Assembly (NCBI GenBank): GCA_937981995.1
Contig: CALJNC010000027.1
Coordinates: forward strand, 27,151-91,150
DNA: 64,000 nucleotides
Direction: 5' to 3'
Source of the DNA: an uncultured Chitinophagaceae bacterium
GTDB taxonomy: Bacteria; Bacteroidota; Bacteroidia; Chitinophagales; Chitinophagaceae
Of the stretch, positions 1 through 8,268 are shown in pieces (position 1 is the stretch's first letter; each line of letters begins with the position of its first letter). The notes beneath the pieces were generated by a model. That model was not told where the DNA came from. It saw nothing but the letters and a program-made list of their open reading frames with translations, and searched no databases. Both the position numbers and the translations under genes were made by a program.

Positions 1-34
1 CGCTTTGTCCTTTTTTTTAAAATTCCTATATCAA

Positions 35-2158
35 TTAATAGTGGCGCGTTTCTACAATATCCATTTCGTCTATAATCCACTTCGCATTTCCAAATTTTTC
101 AATTATAAAAAGAACGTAACGAACGTCAACCGATATATTTCTACAAAGGTTTACATCGTAGTTTATATCACTCATGGTTCCCTCCCAAATTCTATCAAAA
201 TTGGTTCCTATCAACTCACCGTATGCATTCATAATTGGGCTACCAGAATTACCACCTGTTGTGTGCAATGATGATAACAAACAAACCGGTACATCCTTCT
301 TTCCTTTATGCCAAGTAGCATAACGTCCAAAGTCTTTTTTCTCATATAAATCAACCAAACGCTGTGGCATATTAAACTCTTCAACTTCTGTATTGCGCTT
401 GCGTACTGCTCCACCCAATGTTGTGTACATATTATACTGCATGCCGTCTTGTGCTTCTAAACCTTCCATTTTACCATAGGTCAATCGTAGGCTAAAGTTA
501 GCATCAGGGTAAAGTGGTTTTTTAGACTGCTCTCTTAACCCTTGCATATACGTTCTATAGTTTTCGCGCAAGCTAATAATATCTGGGCGCAAATCTGTAA
601 GCACTTTTTTATTTTCTGTTGTAATATATTTACTAGCAAGGTATACTGGGTCTTCTTTTATAGCCTTGGTAATATCTAATGGATTTTGAGAATCCAGCAG
701 GGTATTCAATTTAGAAATGTCAGAAAAAACAGAACTAGAATACATAGCCTGAACACTTTGATCACTGATTTCATTTGCCTCACCAAACTTAGTACGATAC
801 ATCTCATACAAAGCCGTTGTGATTTTACGATCGGTTTCTACATCCATTCGTTTTATTCCACTGGCAATTCGTTTTACAATACGTTTAAAATCATCTTTTC
901 TACTATATAAATCATTTACGGTAAGTAAAGAATCGCCATAACGCCCTAGAGCTACTAACTCAGAAGCACGTAAACATTCCCTGATATAATTATACTGCAA
1001 TTCATTTTGTTCTTTATTCTGATATAGCGCTTTTTGCTTGTCTATAATATCACCGTATTTTGCCCAACGTACAGGATTTTTTCTAGCCCAGGATAAAAAC
1101 TCACGCTCCTTTGCTTTCTTTTTATTAACAGCATCATTTAGTTTCAGGCCTAATAATTCTCCCTGCCACTTTTTATAGTAATTTGCTACACGCGCTTGCT
1201 TACTTGCATACTTTATAAAGTTTGCTTTGCTCTCTTTCATGGCCGCTTCCATATAGCCCAATCTCTTAGCGCGTATTTTTATACGTGCAGGATCTAGCAC
1301 ATTCATCGTTTCATTAATTCCATCGCTAGTTAAGTACTGCTGTGTACTCCCAGGAAAACCATACACCATTGAAAAATCTCCTTCTTGTAGGCCACCAATA
1401 TTAATTTTAAAATGACGCTTGGGGTTGTAAGGAACATTATCCTCGCTATAGGCAGCCGCTTTATTATCCTTATTGGCATAAATTCTAAATACGCCAAAGT
1501 CTCCGGTATGTCTTGGCCAAGCCCAGTTATCGGTATCTCCACCAAATTTACCTATCCCATTAGGAGGGAAAGCTACCAAACGCACATCATTGTAACGCTC
1601 TATATAAAACATATAATACTCATTGCCATAGAAAAAAGATTTTAAACTAATTTCCAAACCACTTTCAAGTGCTGCTTTTTCTTTAATAGATTTTGCTCGT
1701 GCCTTAATTTTTTTATCACGGGTTTCCTTATCCATGTCCTCCGTTATGCCATCCATAATTGATGCAGTTACATCTTCTATCTTTCTGATAAAACGCACCG
1801 ATAATCCTGGGCAAGGTATTTCCTCTCCTTGATTTTTTGCAAAAAATCCATCAGTCAGATAATCATTTTTCACACTGCTCAAATTATTTACGGTGCCATA
1901 ACCGCAGTGATGATTTGTAAATACTAATCCTTTATTCGAAACAACTTCTCCGGTACAGCCGCCGCCAAAAATTAAAATGGCATCTTTTAAACTTCCGTCA
2001 CGCACCGAGTAAATATCCTCTGCCGATATTTTAAGCCCCTTGGCCTTCATATCTTTTTCGTTGATTTCTTGCAATAAAAATGGTAGCCACATCCCCTCGC
2101 CTGCAAAAGCGCCTAGTGTGCATAAAAATAGTAGTATAGTTAAAATGAATTTTCTCAT
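35..2158 (-). CDS. dpp11: S46 family serine peptidase, DPP11-like (acidic dipeptidyl-peptidase)
   Basis: Exported dipeptidyl-peptidase of the S46 family, expected to release dipeptides from peptide N-termini in the periplasm. The start at 2158 gives 707 aa with a signal peptide (MRKFILTILLFLCTLGAFAG); a further in-frame ATG at 2230 would put extra residues before the signal peptide and is unlikely. The catalytic His lies in TNHHCG (H84), an Asp lies in GGDTDNW, and the Ser is in GGNSGSP (S638). Eighteen residues after the Ser is an Arg (FDR, R656). In Porphyromonas DPP11 the Arg at the same spacing (S655/R673) gives Asp/Glu specificity, whereas DPP7 has Gly, so DPP11 is preferred. Monocistronic, with a TATATTTG promoter. 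Confidence 0.9.
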   Translation of the reverse strand: MRKFILTILLFLCTLGAFAGEGMWLPFLLQEINEKDMKAKGLKISAEDIYSVRDGSLKDAILIFGGGCTGEVVSNKGLVFTNHHCGYGTVNNLSSVKNDYLTDGFFAKNQGEEIPCPGLSVRFIRKIEDVTASIMDGITEDMDKETRDKKIKARAKSIKEKAALESGLEISLKSFFYGNEYYMFYIERYNDVRLVAFPPNGIGKFGGDTDNWAWPRHTGDFGVFRIYANKDNKAAAYSEDNVPYNPKRHFKINIGGLQEGDFSMVYGFPGSTQQYLTSDGINETMNVLDPARIKIRAKRLGYMEAAMKESKANFIKYASKQARVANYYKKWQGELLGLKLNDAVNKKKAKEREFLSWARKNPVRWAKYGDIIDKQKALYQNKEQNELQYNYIRECLRASELVALGRYGDSLLTVNDLYSRKDDFKRIVKRIASGIKRMDVETDRKITTALYEMYRTKFGEANEISDQSVQAMYSSSVFSDISKLNTLLDSQNPLDITKAIKEDPVYLASKYITTENKKVLTDLRPDIISLRENYRTYMQGLREQSKKPLYPDANFSLRLTYGKMEGLEAQDGMQYNMYTTLGGAVRKRNTEVEEFNMPQRLVDLYEKKDFGRYATWHKGKKDVPVCLLSSLHTTGGNSGSPIMNAYGELIGTNFDRIWEGTMSDINYDVNLCRNISVDVRYVLFIIEKFGNAKWIIDEMDIVETRHY

Positions 2159-2176
2159 GCTGTTCTTTACTTTCGT

Positions 2177-2184
2177 CAAATATA
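2177..2184 (-). promoter_or_regulatory. -7 promoter element of the S46 peptidase gene
   Basis: Minus strand reads TATATTTG, a perfect match to the Bacteroidota -7 consensus TAnnTTTG. It lies 18 nt before the ATG at 2158, supporting that start. Confidence 0.6.
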
Positions 2185-2283
2185 GCAAATAGTGATTAGT
2201 GTAAGGCGAATAGGGATTTGGAATTATCAACTAAAAACGAAGCGCAAAAGCTACTAGACAATCATACCCTATAATCCAAATAG

Positions 2284-2874
2284 ATGTTCATTGAACCAAA
2301 CATAAAAAACAGAAAAAGCGGCTGGATCGAAGTAGTTTGCGGCTCTATGTTTAGCGGGAAAACAGAAGAATTAATTAGGAGATTAAAACGTGCACAGTTT
2401 TCGCAGCATAGCGTGGCCATTTTTAAACCTGCAACAGATAATCGATATCATGAATCTGATATTGTATCACATGATGGTGTGCGCATTAAAAGTATGGCTG
2501 TTGCTAAAGCTGAAGACATCTTAAATAAAACAGAAGACATAGATGTAGTAGGAATAGATGAGGTTCAATTTTTTGATATGGATATTGTGAAAGTGGTACA
2601 AGAATTAGCTCTTAAACAAACAAGAGTTATTTGCGCTGGGCTTGATATGGATTTCAATAAAAATGGTTTTGGCCCTATGCCCGAACTTTTAGCGCAGGCG
2701 GATTATGTAACTAAGGTGCATGCTATTTGCTCAGTATGTGGCGACATGGCAAATTACAGCTATCGTAAAACGGCCAGTAAAGAAACGGTAGTACTAGGAG
2801 AAAAGGATGTGTATGAACCGCGATGCCGATCATGCTTTGAACGTGATGATAAAAAGCAAGGGGTAATATTTTAA
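2284..2874 (+). CDS. tdk: thymidine kinase (type II)
   Basis: Thymidine salvage: phosphorylates thymidine to dTMP with ATP in the cytoplasm. The 196 aa length is normal for a bacterial type II kinase. The P-loop GSMFSGKT is at residues 20-27, the Walker-B-like GIDEVQFF is near residue 90, and the C-terminal zinc-binding pairs CSVC and CRSC form the lasso domain. No clear -7 box was found in the 125 nt between the divergent start codons. The next gene begins 2 nt after its stop. Confidence 0.95.
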   Translation: MFIEPNIKNRKSGWIEVVCGSMFSGKTEELIRRLKRAQFSQHSVAIFKPATDNRYHESDIVSHDGVRIKSMAVAKAEDILNKTEDIDVVGIDEVQFFDMDIVKVVQELALKQTRVICAGLDMDFNKNGFGPMPELLAQADYVTKVHAICSVCGDMANYSYRKTASKETVVLGEKDVYEPRCRSCFERDDKKQGVIF

Positions 2875-2876
2875 TT

Positions 2877-3203
2877 ATGAACTTATACAACATAGTAAAA
2901 AGGTTCAAGGCACTTTCGCCTTTAAAAAAGGCATTCGTAAAAAGTATTTTCTACCTTCTTATTTCTTTTATAGGTGTTTTAATTTTTACCCAGAAACAAT
3001 TTCCCTACCAACTTATTTCAATAGCTTGTTTAATCTTCGGCTTATGGCATTTTATACTTTTAGTTGCATATGCCCAATTCTTAATTGACGAAATTTGGCC
3101 ACCCAAATATGATATAGATATAAAACTTCCAAAAAAAATTAAAGAGAAAGAATTACGCGATAACTGCTTTCTGGTTTTTAGCACTTGTATTAATGATAAT
3201 TGA
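2877..3203 (+). CDS. unknown membrane protein, N-terminal part (probably frameshifted)
   Basis: 108 aa, not recognised. Two hydrophobic segments are visible (about residues 25-38 and 45-66), followed by a Lys-rich stretch. The last 18 residues after an A8 run (3131-3138) do not look like a natural end. In the +1 frame the sequence continues as a new hydrophobic helix (ITAFWFLALVLMII) leading straight into the overlapping gene at 3193. Removing one A joins the two into a protein of about 258 aa. It starts 2 nt after tdk, so it is likely co-transcribed. Confidence 0.5.
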   Translation: MNLYNIVKRFKALSPLKKAFVKSIFYLLISFIGVLIFTQKQFPYQLISIACLIFGLWHFILLVAYAQFLIDEIWPPKYDIDIKLPKKIKEKELRDNCFLVFSTCINDN

Positions 3204-3651
3204 AATTCCCAAAATTGATAATACAATTAACGGTACTACCCTCTTTTGGCGATGGGCTTCCACAGGATTGATATTGGCAATAGTAATTACAATATACCTT
3301 AAAAGAAAAAAAAGTCTATTTGACGAATATTCTGAAACTCGAATAGGAGTACACTTTGGACTTTTCCTTGGACTATTTCTTCTATTACCTGGAATTGGCA
3401 GTTTAATAAATCATTCCTTTGCATCTAACGAAACAAATTGTATTGAAACAGAGATTAAAAGAAAGAGTCTCGGAGCAAGTAAATTAAGAAGTCGTTTTAT
3501 TTTTCCAACAAATCCAGTATTACAAAATGAGCGCTTTGATGTAACAAATCATTTTTACAATCAGATAGAACAAGGCGACACAATCATTACTTGTTTAAAA
3601 GAAGGAGCACTTGGATATACTTTTGTAGATCAATTTAAGCTAAATCAATAA
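3193..3651 (+). CDS. unknown membrane protein, C-terminal part (probably frameshifted)
   Basis: 152 aa from the first ATG in this frame, but the reading frame is open back to 3124 and that upstream part encodes a transmembrane helix. This suggests the ATG at 3193 is internal to a larger gene starting at 2877. Two more membrane segments (TGLILAIVITIYL and FGLFLGLFLLLPGIGSLI) precede a soluble domain of about 80 residues. Family unknown. The gene ends 2 nt before the converging peroxidase gene. Confidence 0.5.
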   Translation: MIIEIPKIDNTINGTTLFWRWASTGLILAIVITIYLKRKKSLFDEYSETRIGVHFGLFLGLFLLLPGIGSLINHSFASNETNCIETEIKRKSLGASKLRSRFIFPTNPVLQNERFDVTNHFYNQIEQGDTIITCLKEGALGYTFVDQFKLNQ

Positions 3652-3653
3652 AA

Positions 3654-4634
3654 CTATTTATACCGATCGTCAGTCAAAGACTCCAAGAAAGCAATTAAGT
3701 CTTCCTTTTCCTGTTCAGTTAAACCAATTTTACGTGGCATAAGGCTATCGATAGCATAAGGTTGCTTTACAAACTGTATTGGATCGTCGTAGTAATCAAT
3801 AACCTCCCGCAAAGTCTTAAACATTCCATTGTGCATGTAAGGCGCTGTAATAGCCACATTGCGCAAACCAGGTATTTTAAACTTGCCTATGTCTTCTACC
3901 CGCTTTGTTACATTATATCGCCCAGAATCATTCAAAGCTTTTCCATCAAACAATCCAATATTTTTAAACTCATCGCTTGTAAAATCTGGTGTATAATGGC
4001 AGTCAAAACATTTGGTTTTGGTACCCGTAAATAATTCTCTTCCTCGAATCATTTGTGCCGTCATGCCACTTGGCTCGTCATCATTTAACCAACGATCGTT
4101 GGGCGTATCTTCTGTCTCTAAGCTTTTTTCAAAGGCAGATATTGCTTGGATTATGTTTTTCCTATTTGGTTTGGACTGATAGATTTTTTTAAATAATTTT
4201 TGATACTCTTTTACACCTTGAATTCTAGCTACTGCTGAGTCAAAAGGTAAATTCATTTCATCGAGATTTTCTACAGGAAATACAACTTGATCTTCTAAAC
4301 TATGCGCACGCCCATCCCAAAAAACAGAATCACGAAAAGCAACATTCATAACAGAAGGCGCATTGCGATTACCAATTGCACCTCCTACCCCAATACTTAA
4401 TGCGGCAGTATCTGCAAATGCAAAAGCTGGAATATGACAACTACCACAATTAATACTTCGATCACTTGAAAGGATATTGTCAAAAAAAAGTTTCTCCCCT
4501 AAAGTAATTTCAGAATTTACTTCAACTACTTTCTTATCTCCAATAGGCTTAACCGAGCAGGCTAATAAACCAACACCAATTATTGCAAGCAAAGCAATTG
4601 ATAAAACAGATTTTGAAAAGTATTTTTGCATCAT
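3654..4634 (-). CDS. di-haem cytochrome c peroxidase (CCP/MauG family) lipoprotein
   Basis: Periplasmic peroxidase that would reduce H2O2 using electrons from cytochromes. From 4634 (or the adjacent ATG at 4631) it is 326 aa with a lipoprotein signal ending LLAC (C26). The two haem sites are CGSCH (C63-H67) and CFDCH, the usual CCP arrangement. The N-terminal haem is followed by an AFAFAD segment typical of the family. The start is set by the lipobox; longer forms would read antisense through the neighbouring methylase gene. It overlaps the divergent trmH start by up to 2 nt, and its own -7 box lies inside trmH. Maturation would depend on the Ccm system, part of which is at 19.8-22.6 kb. Confidence 0.88.
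   Translation of the reverse strand: MMQKYFSKSVLSIALLAIIGVGLLACSVKPIGDKKVVEVNSEITLGEKLFFDNILSSDRSINCGSCHIPAFAFADTAALSIGVGGAIGNRNAPSVMNVAFRDSVFWDGRAHSLEDQVVFPVENLDEMNLPFDSAVARIQGVKEYQKLFKKIYQSKPNRKNIIQAISAFEKSLETEDTPNDRWLNDDEPSGMTAQMIRGRELFTGTKTKCFDCHYTPDFTSDEFKNIGLFDGKALNDSGRYNVTKRVEDIGKFKIPGLRNVAITAPYMHNGMFKTLREVIDYYDDPIQFVKQPYAIDSLMPRKIGLTEQEKEDLIAFLESLTDDRYK
4621..4628 (+). promoter_or_regulatory. -7 promoter element of trmH
   Basis: TATTTTTG matches TAnnTTTG and ends 4 nt before the ATG at 4633, so transcription would start at or next to the start codon. It lies within the first codons of the divergent peroxidase gene. Confidence 0.55.
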
Positions 4635-5223
4635 GACTCCAGAGCGTGCCGCAAAGGTAAATAAGGTTTTAAGTAAAAGGCAAAATGACCTAAGCGTAAT
4701 TATAGAAAATGTTACTGACCCGCATAATATAGCTGCCGTAATGCGCACATGCGATGCGGTAGGCATAAGTGAACTCTTTGTGCTGAATACCAAAATCAAT
4801 ACGCACAAGCGTTTTGGAACAAGAAGTAGCTCAAGTGCTCAAAAATGGATGCACACGCAACAATTTACTGATTTGGAGGAATGTATGGCGGTAGTAAAGA
4901 AAAAGTATAAACGAATTTTTGCAACCCATTTAGGTGAAAGCTCTCAAACTATATACGAAATGGATTTTACTGAGCCTATTGCACTAGTATTTGGCAATGA
5001 AAAAAGAGGCGTAAGCGATGAGATTAGGGCCCTTTGCGACGGCAATTTTATTATACCACAGGTAGGTATGATTTCTTCCTTAAATATATCTGTAGCTTGC
5101 GCTGTTACTATTTATGAGGCTTATCGCCAAAAAGAGGCAAAAGGGCATTATGATAGTATGAAACTAAATGCTGAACAAAAGGCTTCCCTTTTTGATTACT
5201 GGAATATCAAAGAAAATATATAA
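4633..5223 (+). CDS. trmH: SPOUT RNA 2'-O-methyltransferase, TrmH type
   Basis: Predicted tRNA (guanosine-18) 2'-O-methyltransferase. 196 aa with the three SpoU/TrmH motifs: NVTDPHNIAAVMRT (catalytic-type Arg R38), ALVFGNEKRGVSDE and IPQVGMISSLNISVAC. These form the knotted SAM site. The start at 4633 fits the normal length; an upstream in-frame ATG at 4477 would run antisense through the peroxidase signal peptide and is rejected. No RBS is possible if the transcript begins at the -7-defined start. tRNA-His follows about 50 nt downstream. Confidence 0.9.
   Translation: MTPERAAKVNKVLSKRQNDLSVIIENVTDPHNIAAVMRTCDAVGISELFVLNTKINTHKRFGTRSSSSAQKWMHTQQFTDLEECMAVVKKKYKRIFATHLGESSQTIYEMDFTEPIALVFGNEKRGVSDEIRALCDGNFIIPQVGMISSLNISVACAVTIYEAYRQKEAKGHYDSMKLNAEQKASLFDYWNIKENI
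4652..4659 (-). promoter_or_regulatory. -7 promoter element of the di-haem peroxidase gene
   Basis: Minus strand reads TACCTTTG, a match to TAnnTTTG, 17 nt before the peroxidase ATG at 4634. It lies inside codons 7-9 of trmH. Confidence 0.55.
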
Positions 5224-5252
5224 TAGTATAGATTTTAAAATGTTTTTTTATT

Positions 5253-5267
5253 TACATTTGCCCACCT
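5253..5267 (+). promoter_or_regulatory. tRNA-His promoter: -7 box plus discriminator
   Basis: TACATTTG followed directly by CCCACCTT. The second block (CMCWCCTT) recurs after the -7 box of tRNA-Arg, tRNA-Met and rpsJ in this window. The mature tRNA begins about 6 nt further on. Confidence 0.6.
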
Positions 5268-5272
5268 TATAC

Positions 5273-5350
5273 GGACATTGTAGCTCAGTTGGTTAGAGCA
5301 TCGGTTTGTGGTACCGAGGGTCGGGGGTTCGAGCCCCCTCATTGTCCCCA
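5273..5350 (+). tRNA. tRNA-His (GTG)
   Basis: Cloverleaf with acceptor GACATTG/CATTGTC (one T-T mismatch), D-arm GCTC/GAGC, anticodon stem TCGGT/ACCGA with loop TTGTGGT (anticodon GTG), and T-loop TTCGAGC. The extra G at -1 opposite C73, diagnostic of tRNA-His, is present at 5273. CCA is encoded (5348-5350). Confidence 0.95.
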
Positions 5351-5360
5351 TTAGATTAAA

Positions 5361-5388
5361 AGAGATTGCTTTGGCAGTCTCTTTTTTT
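5361..5388 (+). terminator. rho-independent terminator after tRNA-His
   Basis: Stem AGAGATTGC / GCAGTCTCT (one G-T pair) with loop TTTG, followed by a T run. It begins 10 nt after the tRNA. Confidence 0.85.
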
Positions 5389-5494
5389 ATATTTCAAGCT
5401 TATCCCCAAGCCAACAATAAGATTTTACAATAAAGTGAATTAGTTTTTTTTGTTATCAACTAATTAGTTCTGACTTTTATCATTAGATAAAGCA

Positions 5495-6382
5495 GTGAGC
5501 AGTAAGAAAGAAATAGAAGCCCTTTTTAAATTATTAGACGATCCTGATGAAATGATTTTTTCATCCGTTTCTGAAAAATTAAAAGAGATTGGACCTAGCA
5601 TAATTCCACGCTTGGAAGAATACTGGCTAGACTCAGAAGAAGAGCTAGTACAAGGACGCGTTGAATCACTGATTCAAAAAGTGAGCTTAGTAGATATTAA
5701 AGAAAAATTCTCTACTTGGGAAGAGGACTCTACCGCTTCTTTATTTGAGGCCATGGTGCTTTTGAGTAAATACATTGATCCAAACCTAAAGGAAGAAAAA
5801 CTAAAAAATACACTCAAAAGTATTCATAGATCCTGCTGGCTTGAGTTAAACAACTACCTTACGCCACTTGAAGAAATACATATCATTAATAGTATTTTTT
5901 ACAGCATGTATAAGTTATCTGCTGAGCGTAATGCGCTGAAAGATTCAAGCACGTACTATTTAAATAATGTTTTGGAGCATCGAAAAGGAAATCAATTTTC
6001 ACTAGCGCTTATTTATCTAATGATTACTAAGATGCTAGACATTCCCGTGTTTGCATTAAAAATTTCAAATTTTGTAGTGTTAGGTTATGTAAGTACGCTG
6101 TACGATTTTAATCTTGGAGCCGAAAGCCCAACTATGAGTACCCAATTTTTTATTGAACCTACCGAGGGTACTATACTTTCAAAACAAGACGTAGACAGTT
6201 TTATAAAAAAATATAAAGTAGAATTTACTGAGGATAGCTTTAAACCGCTTAAAAACAAGGAATTTGTGCATCACTTTACACTTGCCTTAGCTCGAAGCTA
6301 CGATGAAGCTAACGAGCATGACAAAGCAGCGGATATACGTTCTCTTTTATCTGATTCTAATTTAGATTTAGGTGAATCTTAG
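5495..6382 (+). CDS. SirB1-type transglutaminase-like protein
   Basis: 295 aa soluble protein starting at GTG. The N-terminal ~70 residues are helical and HEAT-like (LLDDPDEMIFSSVSEKLKEIG). The middle has the SirB1/Transglut_core2 signature: a one-helix lead-in (KYIDPNLKEEKLKNTLKSI), then LEHRKGNQFSLALIYLMI. The usual transglutaminase Cys is not obvious, as in other members of this family. The exact role is unknown. It lies upstream of the sigma/anti-sigma pair with a 53-nt gap. No strict TAnnTTTG box was seen. Confidence 0.75.
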   Translation: MSSKKEIEALFKLLDDPDEMIFSSVSEKLKEIGPSIIPRLEEYWLDSEEELVQGRVESLIQKVSLVDIKEKFSTWEEDSTASLFEAMVLLSKYIDPNLKEEKLKNTLKSIHRSCWLELNNYLTPLEEIHIINSIFYSMYKLSAERNALKDSSTYYLNNVLEHRKGNQFSLALIYLMITKMLDIPVFALKISNFVVLGYVSTLYDFNLGAESPTMSTQFFIEPTEGTILSKQDVDSFIKKYKVEFTEDSFKPLKNKEFVHHFTLALARSYDEANEHDKAADIRSLLSDSNLDLGES

Positions 6383-6435
6383 CATTCAATCGGTTTGATT
6401 TCTCTTGTGTTTTTAATACATTCGTAGAGAATACC

Positions 6436-6993
6436 GTGTCTCAAAAACCAGAACAATTTACAGACCAGCAACTTATACTGCAATATGTGCAGCATGAGGA
6501 TAAGAATGCCCTAGGTAAATTGTTTGAGCGTTATTACCACCTAGTATATGGTGTGGGTATGAAATACATGAAAAACAGCGATAAAGCCAAGGATGTAGCA
6601 ATGCAGGTTTTTGAAAAGTTAATCACAGACCTTAAAAAGCACGATATACAGCATTTTAAGTCTTGGTTGTACCGTGTAGCGCAGAATGCTTGCCTTATGG
6701 AGCTGCGTAAAAACAAAACAATAACCAAACCCATAGAGGAAAACCTATTGGGCAATATGGAAAACGAAGCAGAACTGCATCAAGTAGTTGAGAAAGAGAA
6801 AATGTTGATGAATATGGAGCAAGAACTAGATAAGCTACCACCTGATCAGCAAAAATGTATAAAGCTTTTTTACTTGGAACGCAGAACATATAATGATATT
6901 TGTGAGACAACAGGCTTTACCTTTAAGCAGGTAAAAAGTTTTATACAAAACGGAAAAAGAAACTTAAAGATTAAATTATCAGCCACCGGGTGA
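6436..6993 (+). CDS. ECF-type sigma-70 factor
   Basis: 185 aa alternative sigma factor starting at GTG. Region 2 runs from LFERYYHLVYGVGMKYM through SWLYRVAQNACLMELRK. Region 4 runs from LDKLPPDQQKCIKLFYLE through an HTH (YNDICETTGFTFKQVKSFI). Its stop overlaps the GTG of the next gene by 4 nt (GTGA), so the two are translationally coupled, the usual layout of an ECF sigma and its regulator. The regulon and signal are unknown. Confidence 0.92.
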   Translation: MSQKPEQFTDQQLILQYVQHEDKNALGKLFERYYHLVYGVGMKYMKNSDKAKDVAMQVFEKLITDLKKHDIQHFKSWLYRVAQNACLMELRKNKTITKPIEENLLGNMENEAELHQVVEKEKMLMNMEQELDKLPPDQQKCIKLFYLERRTYNDICETTGFTFKQVKSFIQNGKRNLKIKLSATG

Positions 6994-8267
6994 GCAATTT
7001 AGATAACATATTATCCCATAGTGACTGCCTAAAACAAGAGCAGCTTCAACACTACTTAGAAAATAAGCTAGAGAAGGAAGAGGTATATTCTATTGAAATC
7101 CACTTGATTGATTGTATGTTTTGTAGTGATGCATTAGAGGGTTTACAAATTCTTGATGCAGAAACGAACGAAGCCAATATTGCAGACATACGAAAAGATG
7201 TAACAGCATTACTTAAAAAAGAAGACGACAAAGCAGCCTTAATTACAAAAACGGAGACCGCCTCCCCTAGCAAATTAACAGCCCAAAAAGGTGGCAAACG
7301 TATTTCTTGGGCAGCAGTAGCTGGTATTTTCTTTCTGGTATTTGGTGGCGGCTTGGTAGTATTTTCTTACATAAACAATAATAGCGATTGGTTTGGAAAT
7401 AAAGGAGAACAATACTCAAAAGTAAAAAGCACAATGGAAGGGAATAGTGAAATGGAAGCAGTTAAAAAACGTTCTCCTGAATTTGAAAACATAAGCATTG
7501 AAGCTGCTGACTTACCAGGAGCTGATCTAAAAAAAGAAAAGAAAGTAGCAAAATCTAGTAAGGATAATATTGATTTTAATAATAGCAAAAAAACAATAAA
7601 TAAGAATATTGTCAAGAAAAGCACAGTTGAGGAGGAATCTAATGATGCTACTGAAACTAGAAAAGAAATTATTGCCAAAGCAACTACACCCAAAATGGCT
7701 CAAAGCCCAAGTTCACGAGCTACACAAGATATTGGTATTTCACAAGAGAAGGATTCAGAACTAGTTACTAAAAATGAAAATCAACGAGGCAAACAAGACC
7801 TGAGTTCATTAAATACTTATTACCGTCCTAAATCTGAGGCTGGACTAAAGGATATCAACGGAATAAATGACAAAGAAAACAAAGCCATTGTAGCCAAATC
7901 TAAAAAGCGATCTAAAAAAGATGTAAGTATAGCTGGCGGTCGTGCAGACGAAACTGCATATATGATAGATAAAGTGCAAACTCAGGGAGCAAAGAAAAAA
8001 ACTAGGTCGCAATACTATAGCTCGCTTGAATTAGGAAATGAAGCTTATGGCAAAAAAGAATACAAAACGAGTATCAAGTATTACAAAAAAGCCTTGCGTT
8101 CAAAAACGCTAAAGAATAGAAATGAAGTTCTTTTTAAACTAGCTTTAGCCTACGAAAAAACAAATAACATAAGTAGAGCTGAAAAAATTTACGAGCAACT
8201 AGAAGATATATCTAGCTATAAAAAAAGTGCTACAGAAGGCCTACGAAGAGTAAGAGCTAGAAGATAG
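6990..8267 (+). CDS. membrane anti-sigma factor with zinc-finger and TPR domain
   Basis: 425 aa, GTG start overlapping the sigma gene. The N-terminal cytoplasmic domain has an anti-sigma zinc finger (HLIDCMFC, His-x3-Cys-x2-Cys). One transmembrane helix follows at about residues 109-128 (WAAVAGIFFLVFGGGLVVF). A Lys/Glu/Ser-rich, low-complexity periplasmic linker of about 200 residues leads to a C-terminal TPR region (LELGNEAYGKKEYKTSIKYY and on). Expected to hold the partner sigma inactive; the TPR end may sense an envelope signal (inference). It ends 1 nt before a converging gene. Confidence 0.8.
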   Translation: MSNLDNILSHSDCLKQEQLQHYLENKLEKEEVYSIEIHLIDCMFCSDALEGLQILDAETNEANIADIRKDVTALLKKEDDKAALITKTETASPSKLTAQKGGKRISWAAVAGIFFLVFGGGLVVFSYINNNSDWFGNKGEQYSKVKSTMEGNSEMEAVKKRSPEFENISIEAADLPGADLKKEKKVAKSSKDNIDFNNSKKTINKNIVKKSTVEEESNDATETRKEIIAKATTPKMAQSPSSRATQDIGISQEKDSELVTKNENQRGKQDLSSLNTYYRPKSEAGLKDINGINDKENKAIVAKSKKRSKKDVSIAGGRADETAYMIDKVQTQGAKKKTRSQYYSSLELGNEAYGKKEYKTSIKYYKKALRSKTLKNRNEVLFKLALAYEKTNNISRAEKIYEQLEDISSYKKSATEGLRRVRARR

Positions 8268-8268
8268 C

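Noticed and set aside
5..271. Plus-strand reading frame of 88 codons
   Set aside because: Antisense to the S46 peptidase, with no recognisable protein features.
2159..2230. Longer S46 peptidase start at 2230
   Set aside because: It would put 24 polar residues before an obvious signal peptide and sits upstream of the -7 box.
4477..4632. Longer trmH start at 4477
   Set aside because: The extension is antisense to the peroxidase signal peptide and haem region, lacks TrmH similarity, and would exceed the family length.
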